This document shows positions 39,864 to 52,600 of a stretch of 64,000 nucleotides of DNA, piece after piece. Positions within the stretch are counted from its first letter, which is position 1, and every line of letters starts with the position of its first letter. The DNA is taken from contig CM072884.1 in the NCBI GenBank assembly GCA_037013685.1, positions 107,311,548 to 107,375,547 on the forward strand, read 5' to 3'. Both the position numbers and the translations under genes were made by a program. The DNA comes from Acridotheres tristis. Lineage: Eukaryota; Chordata; Aves; Passeriformes; Sturnidae. Below the pieces are notes generated by a model. It was given only the letters and a program-made list of their open reading frames with translations. It made no database searches and was not told where the DNA came from.

Positions 39864-42800
39864 CTCTCAATGTTTGGTTTCCGTACCCTGACTCCAGGAG
39901 CATAGGCTTCCCCTTGGCCAGCAGCTTCACACCAGCTCATTGAAAATACGGAATCGAGAGCAGCACAACTGGGATTTTCAAGAAGGTACCTGGTGGAGCT
40001 TAATGAAAGGGAGCCTGAGCCATAGGGAGGAGATTATAAGGCAGCATTGCCAACTAATGCTGCTGGGAGCAACACTTGTGATAGCATCGCCTCTGCTGGG
40101 AATGAGCACAAATGCCAGCCAAGCTTGCATTCCAGTAGACTGCAGGGTTATTTGAGCAAAAAAGACACCAGATACCCTGAATGGAAGATCTTGCTCTTGC
40201 CAGTCTGCCTGATGTAGGTGAGCTGCTATATTTACAGATGCATTGGTTTACAGAAACAGAAAATAGCTAAAAGTAACTGCAAAAGCACCAACACATTTAC
40301 CCAGTGTAAATAAACACATTGTGCTCACAGATTACTGTGTTCCTTTAGCATGCAGTACTGTGGCTCAAGACCTTACAGAACAAAAGAAAACAGAGTACAT
40401 AAAGAACTGTGATGTTTGTTTCACTACACAGTATATATAATATAAACTTTGCATCCAAATTTACAAGTAAGTCTTTATTGTGTTCTCTGTGCAAACTGCC
40501 AAGCTGAACATCAACAATTGGTTTCATTTCAGAGAAAGTCACACAGAAGAGACAGAATTATTTGCAAAATAAAGTGAAGTGTTGATGATCCCGTCCTCAT
40601 CATTTGATAAAAGGATATTTCACTGAGCTTCAGCATGCAGAGTAACAGCATGGTCCCTCCTGTGATCTCGCTCAGGGAAAGGTCAGCTAGCTAGAGAAAT
40701 CATATTTACTTTTGGAGCATTCAGCTACATAAGCTGCCAGCTGGGAAAAAAAGTGTCAAGTGACTCAGAGAGAAATGCTTCTACACCCCCAACATGAATC
40801 GAAGCTATGAAGGGTTAACAATGAGAAATGGTGGAAGATGGTTCAATCAATGGATCTGTGCCCACTGTTCCAAAAAGAAAGCCCTGACGTTCCCAAAGTA
40901 GGGAGGATTCTCCAAAGCATTTAAAGCCATTCTCTATTTCACAGATGAAAAGGTGCGTACACATCCATGTTACCATGGAGAAAACGACATCTTTCCTCTC
41001 CCCTACTTGTGGATTTCAGGCTTTTAACTTTAGATTAATACAGGTCATTTTTTGCCTTTAGCTACCCTTCACCACAACACAGATGGTCCTGAAACTGCAA
41101 AGTTAAGCCATTTACTAATGGACCCATAGGGTTAGATTCAAACCCCAAACATTACACAAAAACTTTCAAACCTTTGGTACATTTAAACCTGGCATTGCAT
41201 TTTGCACAGAACCTATTTTTCTAACATGTTGGATCAAATTTTGAAGTCTGACCACTTGGGTCAGACTCTGATAGCTTTCACAATAAGCAGATTTTTTTTT
41301 TTCTTCTAAGAGCCACAAATTAATAGATTTTGTATGAAGTCAGGAACGGGACACTTTCTAGCATTTAAAATCTGGATTCAAATCCATATTTTAAAGGTTG
41401 GATCTAGCCCACAATCCAACTCATTGGCAACACTTTATCTTCTAATTGATATCTAGTTCAACACGAATGAAATACTTCCACAGTTAAAGATGACACTAAA
41501 AAGCTTTTTTCCAACATTTAATTGAAATTAATTTTAAAGCAGTAAAAGTCTGACTATAGAATGACGTCACTTGCATGGACCAACTTCATTCTAACATTAG
41601 GCTAAGTCAAAGGAACAAAGCTAATGAAGGTGAGAAGAGTTGCAACGTTTTTTAGCTGAAATTAATACTTTCTGCACTTATAACACGCAATAATCTCTTA
41701 ATCTTTATTTTGATATGTGGCTTATTTCTATATACACATTAGCAGATGGACATCAATTAATTAAGAAAATGAAAAGGGGATCTCAAAGGCAATAATTATT
41801 TTTAAAAATTCAAGCATCATTGGTCCTTACACAGTTCTCTTTAATATTAAGTTTTGCTTTTGGACACTGAACATAACTTGCCCAATGCATACATTGCTCA
41901 TGCCCTGAGTGTTAATCTGACCGATGTTCTCTATGGGTTTCAAAAAACTGAGAACTGTTCAAGTGTAGAAACAGTACAGAACAGAGACTGTGCAAAAATG
42001 GTATTTTCTTATTCCTCATGCACCAAACCAGCACACTGTGATTCCACAGCTGCTCCCAAGGGACCTCTTGGAGACCACCATGAATGAGTCCCTGCCCTAC
42101 TGCTCATGGAAGCCAGGGCTCATGCAGGGCTCAGGGAGGGAGGGGAGCTTCCATATCTGCCCTCCACACAGAGTCAAGACAGTGCCAGAAACTCAGAGCC
42201 AGAATTCAGGACTTGTCCTTGGTTCCCATGGTTTAGATGTATTTACTTTTTTTACAGACAAGAGCAGCTGCTCACCACACCTCAAAACACCTGAAAAAAC
42301 TCTGATCTGAGAAAATGAGTTAATTCTATCCCAAGGCCTGCTTTATCAACAACATTTTCTGTTAATATCATTGGAGTAGAAAAGATCTTATGGGTCACTG
42401 AATTTGAGATTCTTTATCATAGAAATGACATCACAAAATCTCTTCCATAAAATTATCAAGCACAGTCTAATAACAAGCAAAATTGTTTGCCACCACCACT
42501 CTTCCTGGGACATTTTCCAGAGCCTCCCAACTGGGATAACTGGAAGCTTACTTCTATTTTCTAGCTTTAATTAATATGCCCCTGAGGATTTTTACTATGA
42601 GCAATGATAAGCAAGCCAAAATGAGCTTAGTGTAATTCTTGAAACATGAGCAAGGAAAGTCATTAGGAGAAGGTACCTCTTGGGAAGTAAGCAAGTTAGA
42701 AATCGAAGGTATAAGAGGAAATAAGCATCCATTGTTCTTATATTCACCACTGACAGGTGTTAATTGAATTTTCTGGACCTACATAAACTTTTATCTGGCT

Positions 42801-43089
42801 TGTTTTTATTATGAGGAACATTGGGCTATTATTTAGAACAGGGGAAGTTGTACCTTAACTCTTCTCACTGCCTAGACAAGAGCATGCACTTCAGATTTAT
42901 GGATATCAAAGAACTGAATTATGTTTGTGGTGACCATAACAGAAAAATTTAGGTATATTCCAGTCTATAAAGTATTTTGAATGAATTTATTTGCAATAGA
43001 AACTGGTATATGTTTTCATTGGTGAAAACTGCCATTTTCTAGACAATTCTAGTTGAAAGAGGGAAAGGATAGAAAAACTTCAATTTAAG
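39864..43089. other. Intergenic, no gene recognised
   Basis: AT-rich DNA with a lone palindromic TGACGTCA at 41562-41569 and TGACTCA at 40761-40767. These are single short motifs of unknown relevance. ORFs stay under about 110 codons. Confidence 0.6.
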
Positions 43090-43285
43090 TTTAATTTCTG
43101 AGTTTACAAGTGACTCAGCCTGTGTTCACACACCAGTCCCTTATCCTCTTACTGTCTACATTTCCTCATCTTTAAAATATGGGTAATAATACTTCTGTAT
43201 CCCTGGAGTGTTTCTTGAGCTTAATTAATTCAATGCTTTACAAAGTGCTTTCTGATACAGAGATGGGAGTGCTACACACATCCAG
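43090..43285 (+). mobile_element. MIR-like SINE remnant
   Basis: TTTCCTCATCTTTAAAATAT followed by GGGTAATAATACTTCTGTAT, TTGAGCTTAATTAATTCAAT and GCTTTACAAAGTGCTTT reproduces the MIR 3' half in order. The copy is old and diverged and carries no ORF. Confidence 0.75.
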
Positions 43286-44104
43286 AGGATTCTGTTTTAG
43301 ACTATTTGTTTTAAATAAATAAGTCTTTGCTTTCTAGGTCTTATTTTTAATTCAGAATAAGACTGACCTGGCCACAAGTGATCTTCTCTCATAGAAAAGA
43401 CATCGAAAGCCAGGTCTGCGGCCAGCGTTTTCTCCCAGGCCAGTAGCCCTCCCTTGCCTGGGGAATGTGAGAATGTGGCTGCAGGCCAGGTCCCTGGTGC
43501 ACAGAGGGAGGGAACTGGAGCATCAGGGCCCTGACCAGCACTTGCCAACCAGAGCTGCACTTTTCTCATAGAAAGCTAACGGGAAAGTGCAGGCACATGC
43601 CTGCACAGGGGTACTGCTCCACAGAGAGCTCTGCAGCTGTCCTGCTAGGAAAGGAATGGGACACAGGGGCAGAGAGCTCTGCAAGAGCTCAGGGGCCCCT
43701 TGGACCTTGAAGGAAGGGGAAGTGGAGGTCAAAAATTCTGGCTGGTCCTGTGCTTCATTAGGTCTATAGCTCCCCAAGTCAGATTGCCTAAGGCAGAACA
43801 CCATTTTTGGAGCTGACACTCCACTGCAAGGCCGAAGATGGGAGGCCCAAGATGGGATCAAGGATTTTTATCTGGAGTTAAAATGTTTATATGGATTCAT
43901 CTGCAAATGTATGTGGAGTAGGGGAAGAATGATTCCCTATTACTTCTTAGTCAGGAAGGGTCTATTACTCTCTACACTGGAATTAACCAGGGCAACTAGG
44001 ATGCTTTTCCTGCAATACATCTGTTAAAGCTGATTTTGTTCCTACAGATGAAAATCTCTCTGAAGGTGTTTGCTAGCTAGCTATAATGTATGCTTAAAAT
44101 GAAA

Positions 44105-44365
44105 GAATGTCTTGTCACAAAAAAGTGTGGTCAAATAGCTAAGCAGCAAGTTCAGACTCTGGAAGGCCAGGGTCCATTCCTTACCCTACCACAGGCACGA
44201 GAGCAGGACTTGTATTATCTGCAGAACTCCTCCTTGGAATGCAAAGTGCCTCACACTATTTCAAGTCACCCCATCTTCGTGTCTCAATCCCCCATGTGCA
44301 AAATGGGAGACAATAGCAAAGAAGTCTCACAGGGACTGTGAGATGATGAGATTCTAAAGAAAGAG
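44105..44365 (+). mobile_element. MIR-like SINE remnant
   Basis: An upstream AGACTCTGGAAGGCCAGGGT block is followed by GTGTCTCAATCCCCCATGTG, CAAAATGGGAGACAATAGCA and GGGACTGTGAGATGATGAGA. This order and spacing fit a degraded MIR. A CR1 tip follows directly. Confidence 0.6.
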
Positions 44366-44471
44366 AGGCCATATGTGTTCCTAAAATAAGTAACAGCATG
44401 GATAGGGCTATTTTGGGACAATAGAGCTGTGCTAACTTTGCATGCAACTGCCTCCACCACAGCAGATATGA

Positions 44472-44550
44472 AATCACAGACTCAGAATAGTTTGGGTTGG
44501 AAAGCACCTTTAAAGGTAATCCAACTCCTCTTCAGTGAGCAGGGACATAG
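44472..44550 (-). mobile_element. Very short CR1 3' tip
   Basis: AATCACAGACTCAGAATAGT and GGGTTGGAAAGCACCTTTAA, then AATCCAACTCCTC, correspond to the CR1 3' end in reverse complement. Only about 80 bp survive. Confidence 0.85.
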
Positions 44551-45892
44551 GAGTTTAAATCTATAGGAGTTTTAAACCCTCAGGTATTCATATATGCATA
44601 TTATATTATCTTTCTAAGGTAAATGATTTGGAGATTTAGACTTCTCAGGAGATAATATTCAGGAATTCTGGCAGATACTGAACTCTGCTTTTCAGTGGCA
44701 TAGTTAATGCTGTGAGCTAGTGTCAGGTAACACAAGAATTATGGCATTATCAAGTTGGTTCTTCTAAGGGTGATGTCCAGGGAAGGGAACAGTGGTATGG
44801 TGATTGCCTGGGGTGCCTGCTGTTCCCTAGCTGCCCACACAGTCAGGGACACTGAGGTGAACACCAATGCCACGAGCAGGAGTGGTGCAGTGAAGAACAG
44901 CAAGGGTGGCAACGCTGTCTCATTTCAATAAGTTTCTGGCTGAGGCTCTAAATATCAGACTTAATCACCTAAAGTGCCCTGTGATGGCTTATGCCCTTCT
45001 GCAGGTCTAACTTTTTACACCCACCTAGGAACAATAAAAGATAAAAGCTTTGAAATATACAGCTATAAAATAAAGAGCATGTGGAGCACACACATAGCTT
45101 ATGACTTTTTGCCTTCATTAAGGCAAAGTCTCACAAACTTGTTTTTCCTTGTCAGGTACAGTCATGCCCCAGACTGCACCATAATCCAAGTAGCTGGGAG
45201 AAAAGAGGACACCAGAGAGAACCACTGGAACTTATAAACAGAATTTCAGCAACTGGAGATGAGAGCAGGTCACAAGGTTTGCTAAATGTATGTTTGGCAT
45301 CCAGGTACCTCATCACCCAGAAATAGTTTAGGTATTTGTTTATATATGGACCTAGCAATTTGGCTTGTGTTCAGCATAGAGATTCAAGTCTGATTTGATT
45401 AAATTACCCAGATTTCCACCTTATAAACTGGCCTTTCACATGTGTGTAATAACACATATACTCATATGATACGTTTCTTATTGTTGTTTAAATTACAAAT
45501 GTCAGTGATGTTCACTGCCTTTGAAATTCCTGAACAGATGCAGAAGTTAGAGATTGTGAAAAATTAATGTTGAAAATTAGCCATGCTTCCCCAAATCTCA
45601 AAAATACATTTGTGTTAAACTGCTTTACATATTCAAATTTATTTGCTCTTATTTATGGATAGTTCCCAGATTTCTTTGCCAGAAAATAAAGTATGTAAGT
45701 ATGTGTACATGCAAGATAAATTATTAGACAGCATTGCTACAACCATTATAATTTCCACTCAGGACTCAGCTCTGAAAGGTGCTGAGCACCACAGCCAGAT
45801 GCACTTGAAGTCAAGAGAATTAATGTGCTCACAGAGATCAGTGTAATATACATTAAATATAGATATAATTGGAATGATTTGCTATATTGGGC
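44551..45892. other. Intergenic, no gene recognised
   Basis: Only ORFs under 90 codons are present and no repeat is recognised. Confidence 0.6.
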
Positions 45893-45897
45893 ATAAC

Positions 45898-46608
45898 TGT
45901 AAGGTTTTGGCAGGAGAAGGGGCTGCAGGGGTGACCTGTGTGGGGGATAAGGGGTTGCACTGTGCTGGTCACAGACATTTCCATCTGGCTTTGCAACAGC
46001 CAACACGGACTCACTGGTGCCCCAAGAGCAAACCGGTGAGAGGAGCATGTGGTGCCTCTGCAAAAACATATTTAAGAAAGGTGGCAGCCCCTAAACAAGA
46101 AGAGCTGCCAGAGAAAGAGAGATGCCAGAGCTGCCATGGAACAAGCAGGGGGCAAAAGAGTCACCAGAGCAGGGGAGACGCTGGAGAAAAAGGACAAATG
46201 AGGAGACCAATCCACAGCAAAGCAGAGGCAGGGGAAAGGCTGGAGCAGGGGTGAGGAGCCTCAGGAGCAGGTACAGCTCTGTGGGGACTGTGGGCCACTG
46301 AGGAACCTCATCAGAGTGTCTCAGTAAGGAACAAGGAGCAGTGAAAGAAAAGGAAAAACCACACAGTGACCACCTTCTTCTGTGATGCCCATTGTTCCAT
46401 CAAGGAGCTGAATGCCGTGTGCAGTGAGGGGACTGGAGATGAGGCAGGGAAGGAGAGCTTTAACAGAGGGAAGTGGTATTTTCCCCCAGCTTTAATCTTG
46501 TTTATTTCTCAATACCGGAATAAAGACTTAAAAGTTTACATTAATTGCAATAAAATAAATTCCATTAAATTGCCCAACACAAATCCTTTTCCCCCCCACA
46601 ACACTCGG
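45898..46608 (+). mobile_element. Diverged ERVL-like solo LTR
   Basis: The start TGTAAGGTTTTGGCAGGAGA, the promoter-like ATGTGGTGCCTCTGCAAAAA followed by CATATTTAAGAAAGG, and the end region with AATAAATTCCATTAAATTGC match a widespread avian LTR as I remember it. ATAAC flanks both sides (45893-45897 and 46609-46613), consistent with a 5-bp target duplication, but the right end lacks the expected CA, so the boundary is tentative. The 126-aa ORF at 45874-46254 lies within the LTR and is not a gene. Confidence 0.6.
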
Positions 46609-46613
46609 ATAAC

Positions 46614-49600
46614 AAAAGAATCAACTGAAACCCTTATTCCAAACCTGAAATAACTACCTACGGTTTAGGAAAAATGAGAACCTTTCCCCTCAGCTGTCTT
46701 TCTTCACATTTTCACCATATTTACCCCAGATCCAAATAAGTCCATATTTTATGAATTGGACAATGCCCAGTAAGTATGGGAATTAAAAGATAATAATGTG
46801 CTTAAACACTGACTGCCAGATCTAGACAGACACAAGGGACAAGAAGAAATGTTTTTTCCTGACTATCCAGCTGCTTTGAATTCAGCTGAAACACAGTCTC
46901 TCTCTGAGAAACTCAGCGAAAATGGCTTGCAGTGTGCAGAGCTGACCCGCCTGCTCGCTCGGGAGGGACTCAGCCGACCCAGGACATGGAAGAAGTGACT
47001 TGAGCTTTGTGAGGAGGGGGCCAGACTTCTCCCTGTTCCAAGATATGCTAGGCCCAGGAGAAGGGACGGGATGGGATGCTAGTAAGCCTGTGCTGATTCT
47101 CGGATGATACTGGCTCTCTCCCAGCCTCTCTCATCATAGAGTGCTTGAACTTGTGAGAACTGGACAGGGTCCCTGCAGGGATGGAGCCAGTTAAGTGCCA
47201 AGAGAGTGGAGTTTCTCCATCTCCAACTTCATTTCCCTTGGCGTGTTGAGAATTCCCCACTGCCAGACTGACCAGCCCAAAAGCGATGAGGAACTTGAGA
47301 ACAAGCCCTGATTGTTGTTCAGCACTCACAACAGCCAGATAGACCTTGGAGTTTCCCCATATTCCATCCTAAATGCAAGAGTACTGCAAATGCTGAAGTT
47401 AGAGCAAACTCAGATTTTAAGCACATTTTCTGCAACTCTTCCCCTTTTCTACCAAACAGGTTCAAACTTCAGCATTTTGTGGACAGAAGCTGGAAAGGGC
47501 CAGGAACTTTGCAGAGAGCTCGTGTGGATGATTTATGGGCAAACCATTGCTAATTCACCAAGGTTGTTCAATTTTTAAGTATGATTGCCTTTTCAGTCAC
47601 TCCACAGAGCTTCAGCTAGAACAAGGACTTGGATTAGAACTCTAGGGGATGTATAATCAACAGTCCACAAGGCTGAGGTATGCAGACACTATTTATCTCA
47701 ATGAAACTCTTTCCACATTATGATGACCTGAATTTAATTACATCAGCTTCATCCATCAGCTGACAGGCAGTTGCAGTCTCTCCAGTTAGATTGTCTCTCA
47801 GATCATTGAACTCACAGCATAACCAAAAAGACATCCACCCTTAAATCATCTTCCCTAAAGCATGGAAATACACAAGTTGGTTTAGGAAAGAAAATACTTT
47901 TTTTTCCTTCAGTAGGTAGAGCCTCTCTGTTAGGCATGTTGAGTCTGGTATAACCATGTCCTGTAAAACTTTACTGGCTTATTTGTTTTGTGCAAAGTAG
48001 TACAACACAGCTGCTCTTTATGGACTGAAACTTTTACCTGGCATTGAAATGATCCTTGGCTTCATTTTATAAAGCTGTGGAAAACCTCAACCTGTGATTA
48101 TTTTGTTAGCTTTAAAAATGACTTTTGTTTTCACTTGCCTTTAGTACTCTAATTGTGTTAGGGAGTTAGCTGCATAATTTCCCTGTGTTGATTTGGAAAC
48201 TATTCCTTCTGCCATAAGATCCATGTGTGTGTTTGTAGCACGGAAAGTTTCAGTTTGTGATTCAAAAGCTGCCATTCAATTAGATATGGACATTTCAACT
48301 CCAGCTTGGCAAAAACACTGCAGTGATTTCCCAACATCACAGATGCTTTATCTGCACACAAACCCTCCAGATGCTCATGCTGTCACATACATGCAGTTGA
48401 AGGCTGTCCAACAATGCTCCAAGATCCTAAAAGCATTTACAAAATCAAGCTCAACTGCACTCAACAAATCACCAAAATATGAAAAGAGTGCAGACACTGC
48501 AATGAAAGCATTGACCACAATGGGCAGGCACCAGCAGGAGCTGAGCACCTCTGGAAGATTAATTCAGGATGGAAAGGGATCTCCAGAAGTCCCAGTTGTT
48601 TTGTTCTTCATTTTGACAACAGATCCATCATATTTTTTTAAAGACAGGCAAGAGCAGGTTCAAACCTTTAGGGCCTGACTCAAAGCTCCCCCTGTAATCA
48701 GAAAAAAAAAAAAAAACCAAACCATAGCTGTAGGGGTTGGTGGTGTAGGTCTCTGATGTGTCTTTGAGAAAACATCAATTAAAATACTAAAACACAATAA
48801 AGAGCCAAATTTCATGTGGGAAACTCTTTTCTAAAGCTTTATATTTCATATTAGTTTTAATTTTGCTTTTAGCCCTCTCTATTTGTTTGAAATTTTGCTG
48901 CTTTCATCCGTAACCTTAGAGAATGGAGCACCATTACACTGTGCTGTAAGGAGCATCCACCACAGACAAGCCCCAGCCTTGCCCAAATCCACCTCTGCAG
49001 TTCTTAGGCCCCTCAGAGAAGGACTGCAGCCTCACCTTCACATAAGTGAAGAGGGAAAAAGTGCTTGGCATCCTGACAGTTCAGAGAAAGATAATAGGAA
49101 GAAAAAACATTTATGGTCTGAACCCATCCATAGGAAACAGGCAGCTTCTACTGGGACTTCTCTGAAAAGAAAGTCACCACTACCACAGGGATTTCCACTG
49201 CAGCAAGAGAAATAACTCCAAACTCTCCCCATGGGTACTGGACTTCTGATAAAGTCATCTCCCAGCAGAGGACTGGAGCAGCGCATTGCCCCACTCCATG
49301 GCAGCTGGAGGGAGAGCAGAATTTTCACTCTTTATTTTCCAAGTCCTGTTTCTGTCAGGGGAAAGGACTCCAGAGCATTTTCTGTCCATCAGTAAAGAAG
49401 GGTGGGGTTTGCTGTCAAAAGAGAGCAGTGAGCAATCAAAATCAGTCAAATCATGTAAGAGCGCTGGTTGGAGGAGTTTTGAGAATTATAAGGGGTTTGT
49501 CTCAAAATTCCTTTCAGTGTAATAAGTTGAGAGAGAAATATCTGATGGGAACACTAGTTCAGCAAAACATTAAACGGGTACTTAATGTAAAGTTAAATAT

Positions 49601-52600
49601 AAAATAAAAATTAAACCCAGGCAAGTATAATCCACAAAATTCCCAAGAGTCTTTTCAGGTACTTCTTTGCATGAAGTTATTTCTTACTTGATCCAAGAAA
49701 CCACCATACCAAATCTATTCCCATTTCTCTCTTCTAGGAATGGGCCAAAATCATTTTTTTCCCTCAGAAAATTACATTAGTAAAAAAAACAAACAAAAAA
49801 AAATTCCCCACCCTCTTGCTTCAGAAGAAGATGTTGTGGGGTTACACCATGGACTTTAACAGATGCTCATAATTATATAAGGGCTTTCCTTGATCAGAAT
49901 TTGGAAGAGAAAACATTATATAGCAGTCAAAACCTAAATATAACCTACTGAAGTCACTGGAGAAGGCCTTGCACTGCCATGGCTGAATTTGGTTAGGCTT
50001 CACATATGTGAAGGGTTTGTTTTAAAAGCACAAGAATATCAAAAGGACAGAATTAGTATAGTGGGATATATTCTCAGTGTCTGAGAACGCTGTGTGCAAG
50101 TTCTGCAGTAATGAGTCTGATAAAATCTCTCAGGTTCATCTGTGCCATCCTGTACTCTTTAGCAGCACAGGGAAAATTATCTTCCAGAGCAAGAGTAATA
50201 AATTTTGGATGTGAAAAATATTTAGCTCCCAGGACTGTAGCTATGCATGCAGATAGGAAGAAGAAATGAGAAGAATGTTAATCTGACCAGCCTCCTGTCA
50301 GCCCAGGGATGGGCTTTTCCTTGCTGAGGCTCAAAGACATCTTCTAGCCCCATTACCACTTTCCTTACCTAAAATTGGAAAGAATCCCACAGCACAAAAT
50401 TTAGTCACAGGTTACAACCAGCTGACAGCAAATATCTGCCATCCTTGCCCCAGACAAAACTGCAAAATCTAAAATTTCCATAGTGGAACATTCTAGGTTC
50501 CAAAATGCCTCCCACTTTAATAAGCACTGTTCTGTTCATAGCTTTCTTTATGGAATGCAGAGCGTATAGGCTTTCTGCAGACAGAAAATAAAGCAAAACC
50601 AGCACTTTTAAGATTTAACCACCATATGGATTTCAGAAACAGGCAAATTTTTTTCCGGTCTTCCTGGTGTAATTTCTTTATTTGCTTAATTTCCAAAATA
50701 AAACCCTGCTCCCTCTTCCTTTCTGCTTCACTAGGATGTTATGAAGACCATACATACAGTACACTGAACATGCAAAATAGTATTTAACTAATCTTGCATT
50801 CAACAATCAGAAAAACATGTTCCTTTAAATTCTATTTAGTTTTATTGGAAAATTATTTGCTTCAGAAAATTTGTTTCTGGCACTTTAAAACACTGTGTTG
50901 TGTGATAACTTGGGTTTATTCTCATCATTTATTGACTTGTTAAGCCATTTCATTTAGTGTTAATGATGCAAACCATCTTGTTTAGTGCTTTGATGCCGCC
51001 CAACATATTATTGCTTTGGTCTGCAGAACAAGCCACTTTTAATACCTCTCCTTTGAAAAGCATTATCATTATTTAATTTTTATTACATAAGTTCTACAAA
51101 AATGCCATCTCAGAACTAGTAATTTGTAGATTAACTAACATCACGATAGCTTTTAAAAATCACTGTAGTGTTCCAGAGCATTAACCTAAAACATCATAGC
51201 AAGAATTTTATTAGCTCTTGTGTTTGGGACAAGTACTACGATTTATTCACACTACAATGTCCCTTTTTATGAGCCAGATTCAGTGCAGTGCCATGCAGTG
51301 TCACCACAGCATCATTACACTGGAATGTTGTGTTTATTGACACAAGAATGTTCTGCCCAGAACCTTTCCAGAGAAAGAGTCAGTGTAGTTTTGGGGGCAA
51401 CCTTTAATTGAACAAAGTTCCTTGTTCAATGTGAAGAGAAAGTGATTTTTCTGATTCCTAGTCAAGGCTGACTGGCTGGGGCAAGCAGGAGTGAGAAGCT
51501 GAGCTGCTTCAGGGAAATACTGCAAGGGTCTTTTATGACTTAGCATTGCTGATGACTTTTCTACCCTATTCCTACTGGATGAAGCAGTTCTTTGGGTTTC
51601 ATTTATACTTCAGATGGTTTATAAGGAGGTGAATACTTTTAATGTGCTCCAAGAAAGGACTGTATAGAGATTCAAGAAAAAAAGACACTGAATTCTGCAA
51701 ATATACAGTAGTCTCAGATCCAGGATAAGTACACATAAAAATAGGAGTAGGATCCCCAAAAAAGTAATTTTCTATCAGCAAGGTTCTTGTTTTCCTAGGT
51801 CTTGCTGTAGTTTTTGATTTTGTTTGGGTTTATTAAGAACTAGAAAAAGCAAAATTTGATCAGAGAGGTCAATCTAAAGCATCTTTTGCCCACCCACTAA
51901 GTGGGTTGTATGGTTTTCCTGATTGTTTTCTTTTCTGATCACTTCCCTCAGTATTCCAGGTTACAACATTTTCCTTTCCATTGCAACAGTTTCCAAAACC
52001 AAATTGTTTATTTCAGTGCTCTGTTCCTTCCTGCATGATTCTCAACTTCTGTCGTGCCATTATATGAAAGACATTTTTGTTTGACATATCACAGAGCTTA
52101 TGAGAACAATACATTTCATGCATCACCTTTGTATTTCATTTCAAGCCACTGAAAGGTAAACTCCTTTCTACCCCACTGAGGTTATCTGTCTTATCCCAAG
52201 TCCATGCTGGCTTGGAGAGCCTTTTTACACAACTGCTCAGACAAAGCCCTGCATTTTCCATTGCTCAGGCTGCTTCCTCACCCACAGCTCAGAGCCTCTT
52301 TGAGCAGTTTCTCTCTTTCACTCTATGAACAGATTTTTTTTTTACACAGGGGACCCTTACAATGGTTGTTTTAAATCTGACAACAGCTCTCCAATAACCC
52401 AATGACAGACAGAAAACCCTGAGATGGAAATCAGCTGAGTAAGTCTATAATCAGTTTGAGAGACCACTAGGAAAAGTACCCAAAGCAAGCACTAAAACCA
52501 TACTTAGAGAAATTGTTAAATGAGACAAAGAAAAAGCTTAGCAGTAGCTTGCAGTTGAAATGCTGCATCCTTCTTTATCCTTCCGAAGGTGTATGCAGCT

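Noticed and set aside
41562..41569. Perfect CRE palindrome TGACGTCA
   Set aside because: A single 8-mer in 64 kb is near chance expectation. There is no supporting context.
45874..46254. 126-codon ORF rich in E, K and Q
   Set aside because: It lies inside the ERVL-like LTR and has no retroviral protein motif.
48702..48716. A15 run after the 161-codon ORF as a retrocopy tail
   Set aside because: No AATAAA precedes it, no parental gene is recognised and no target duplication is evident.
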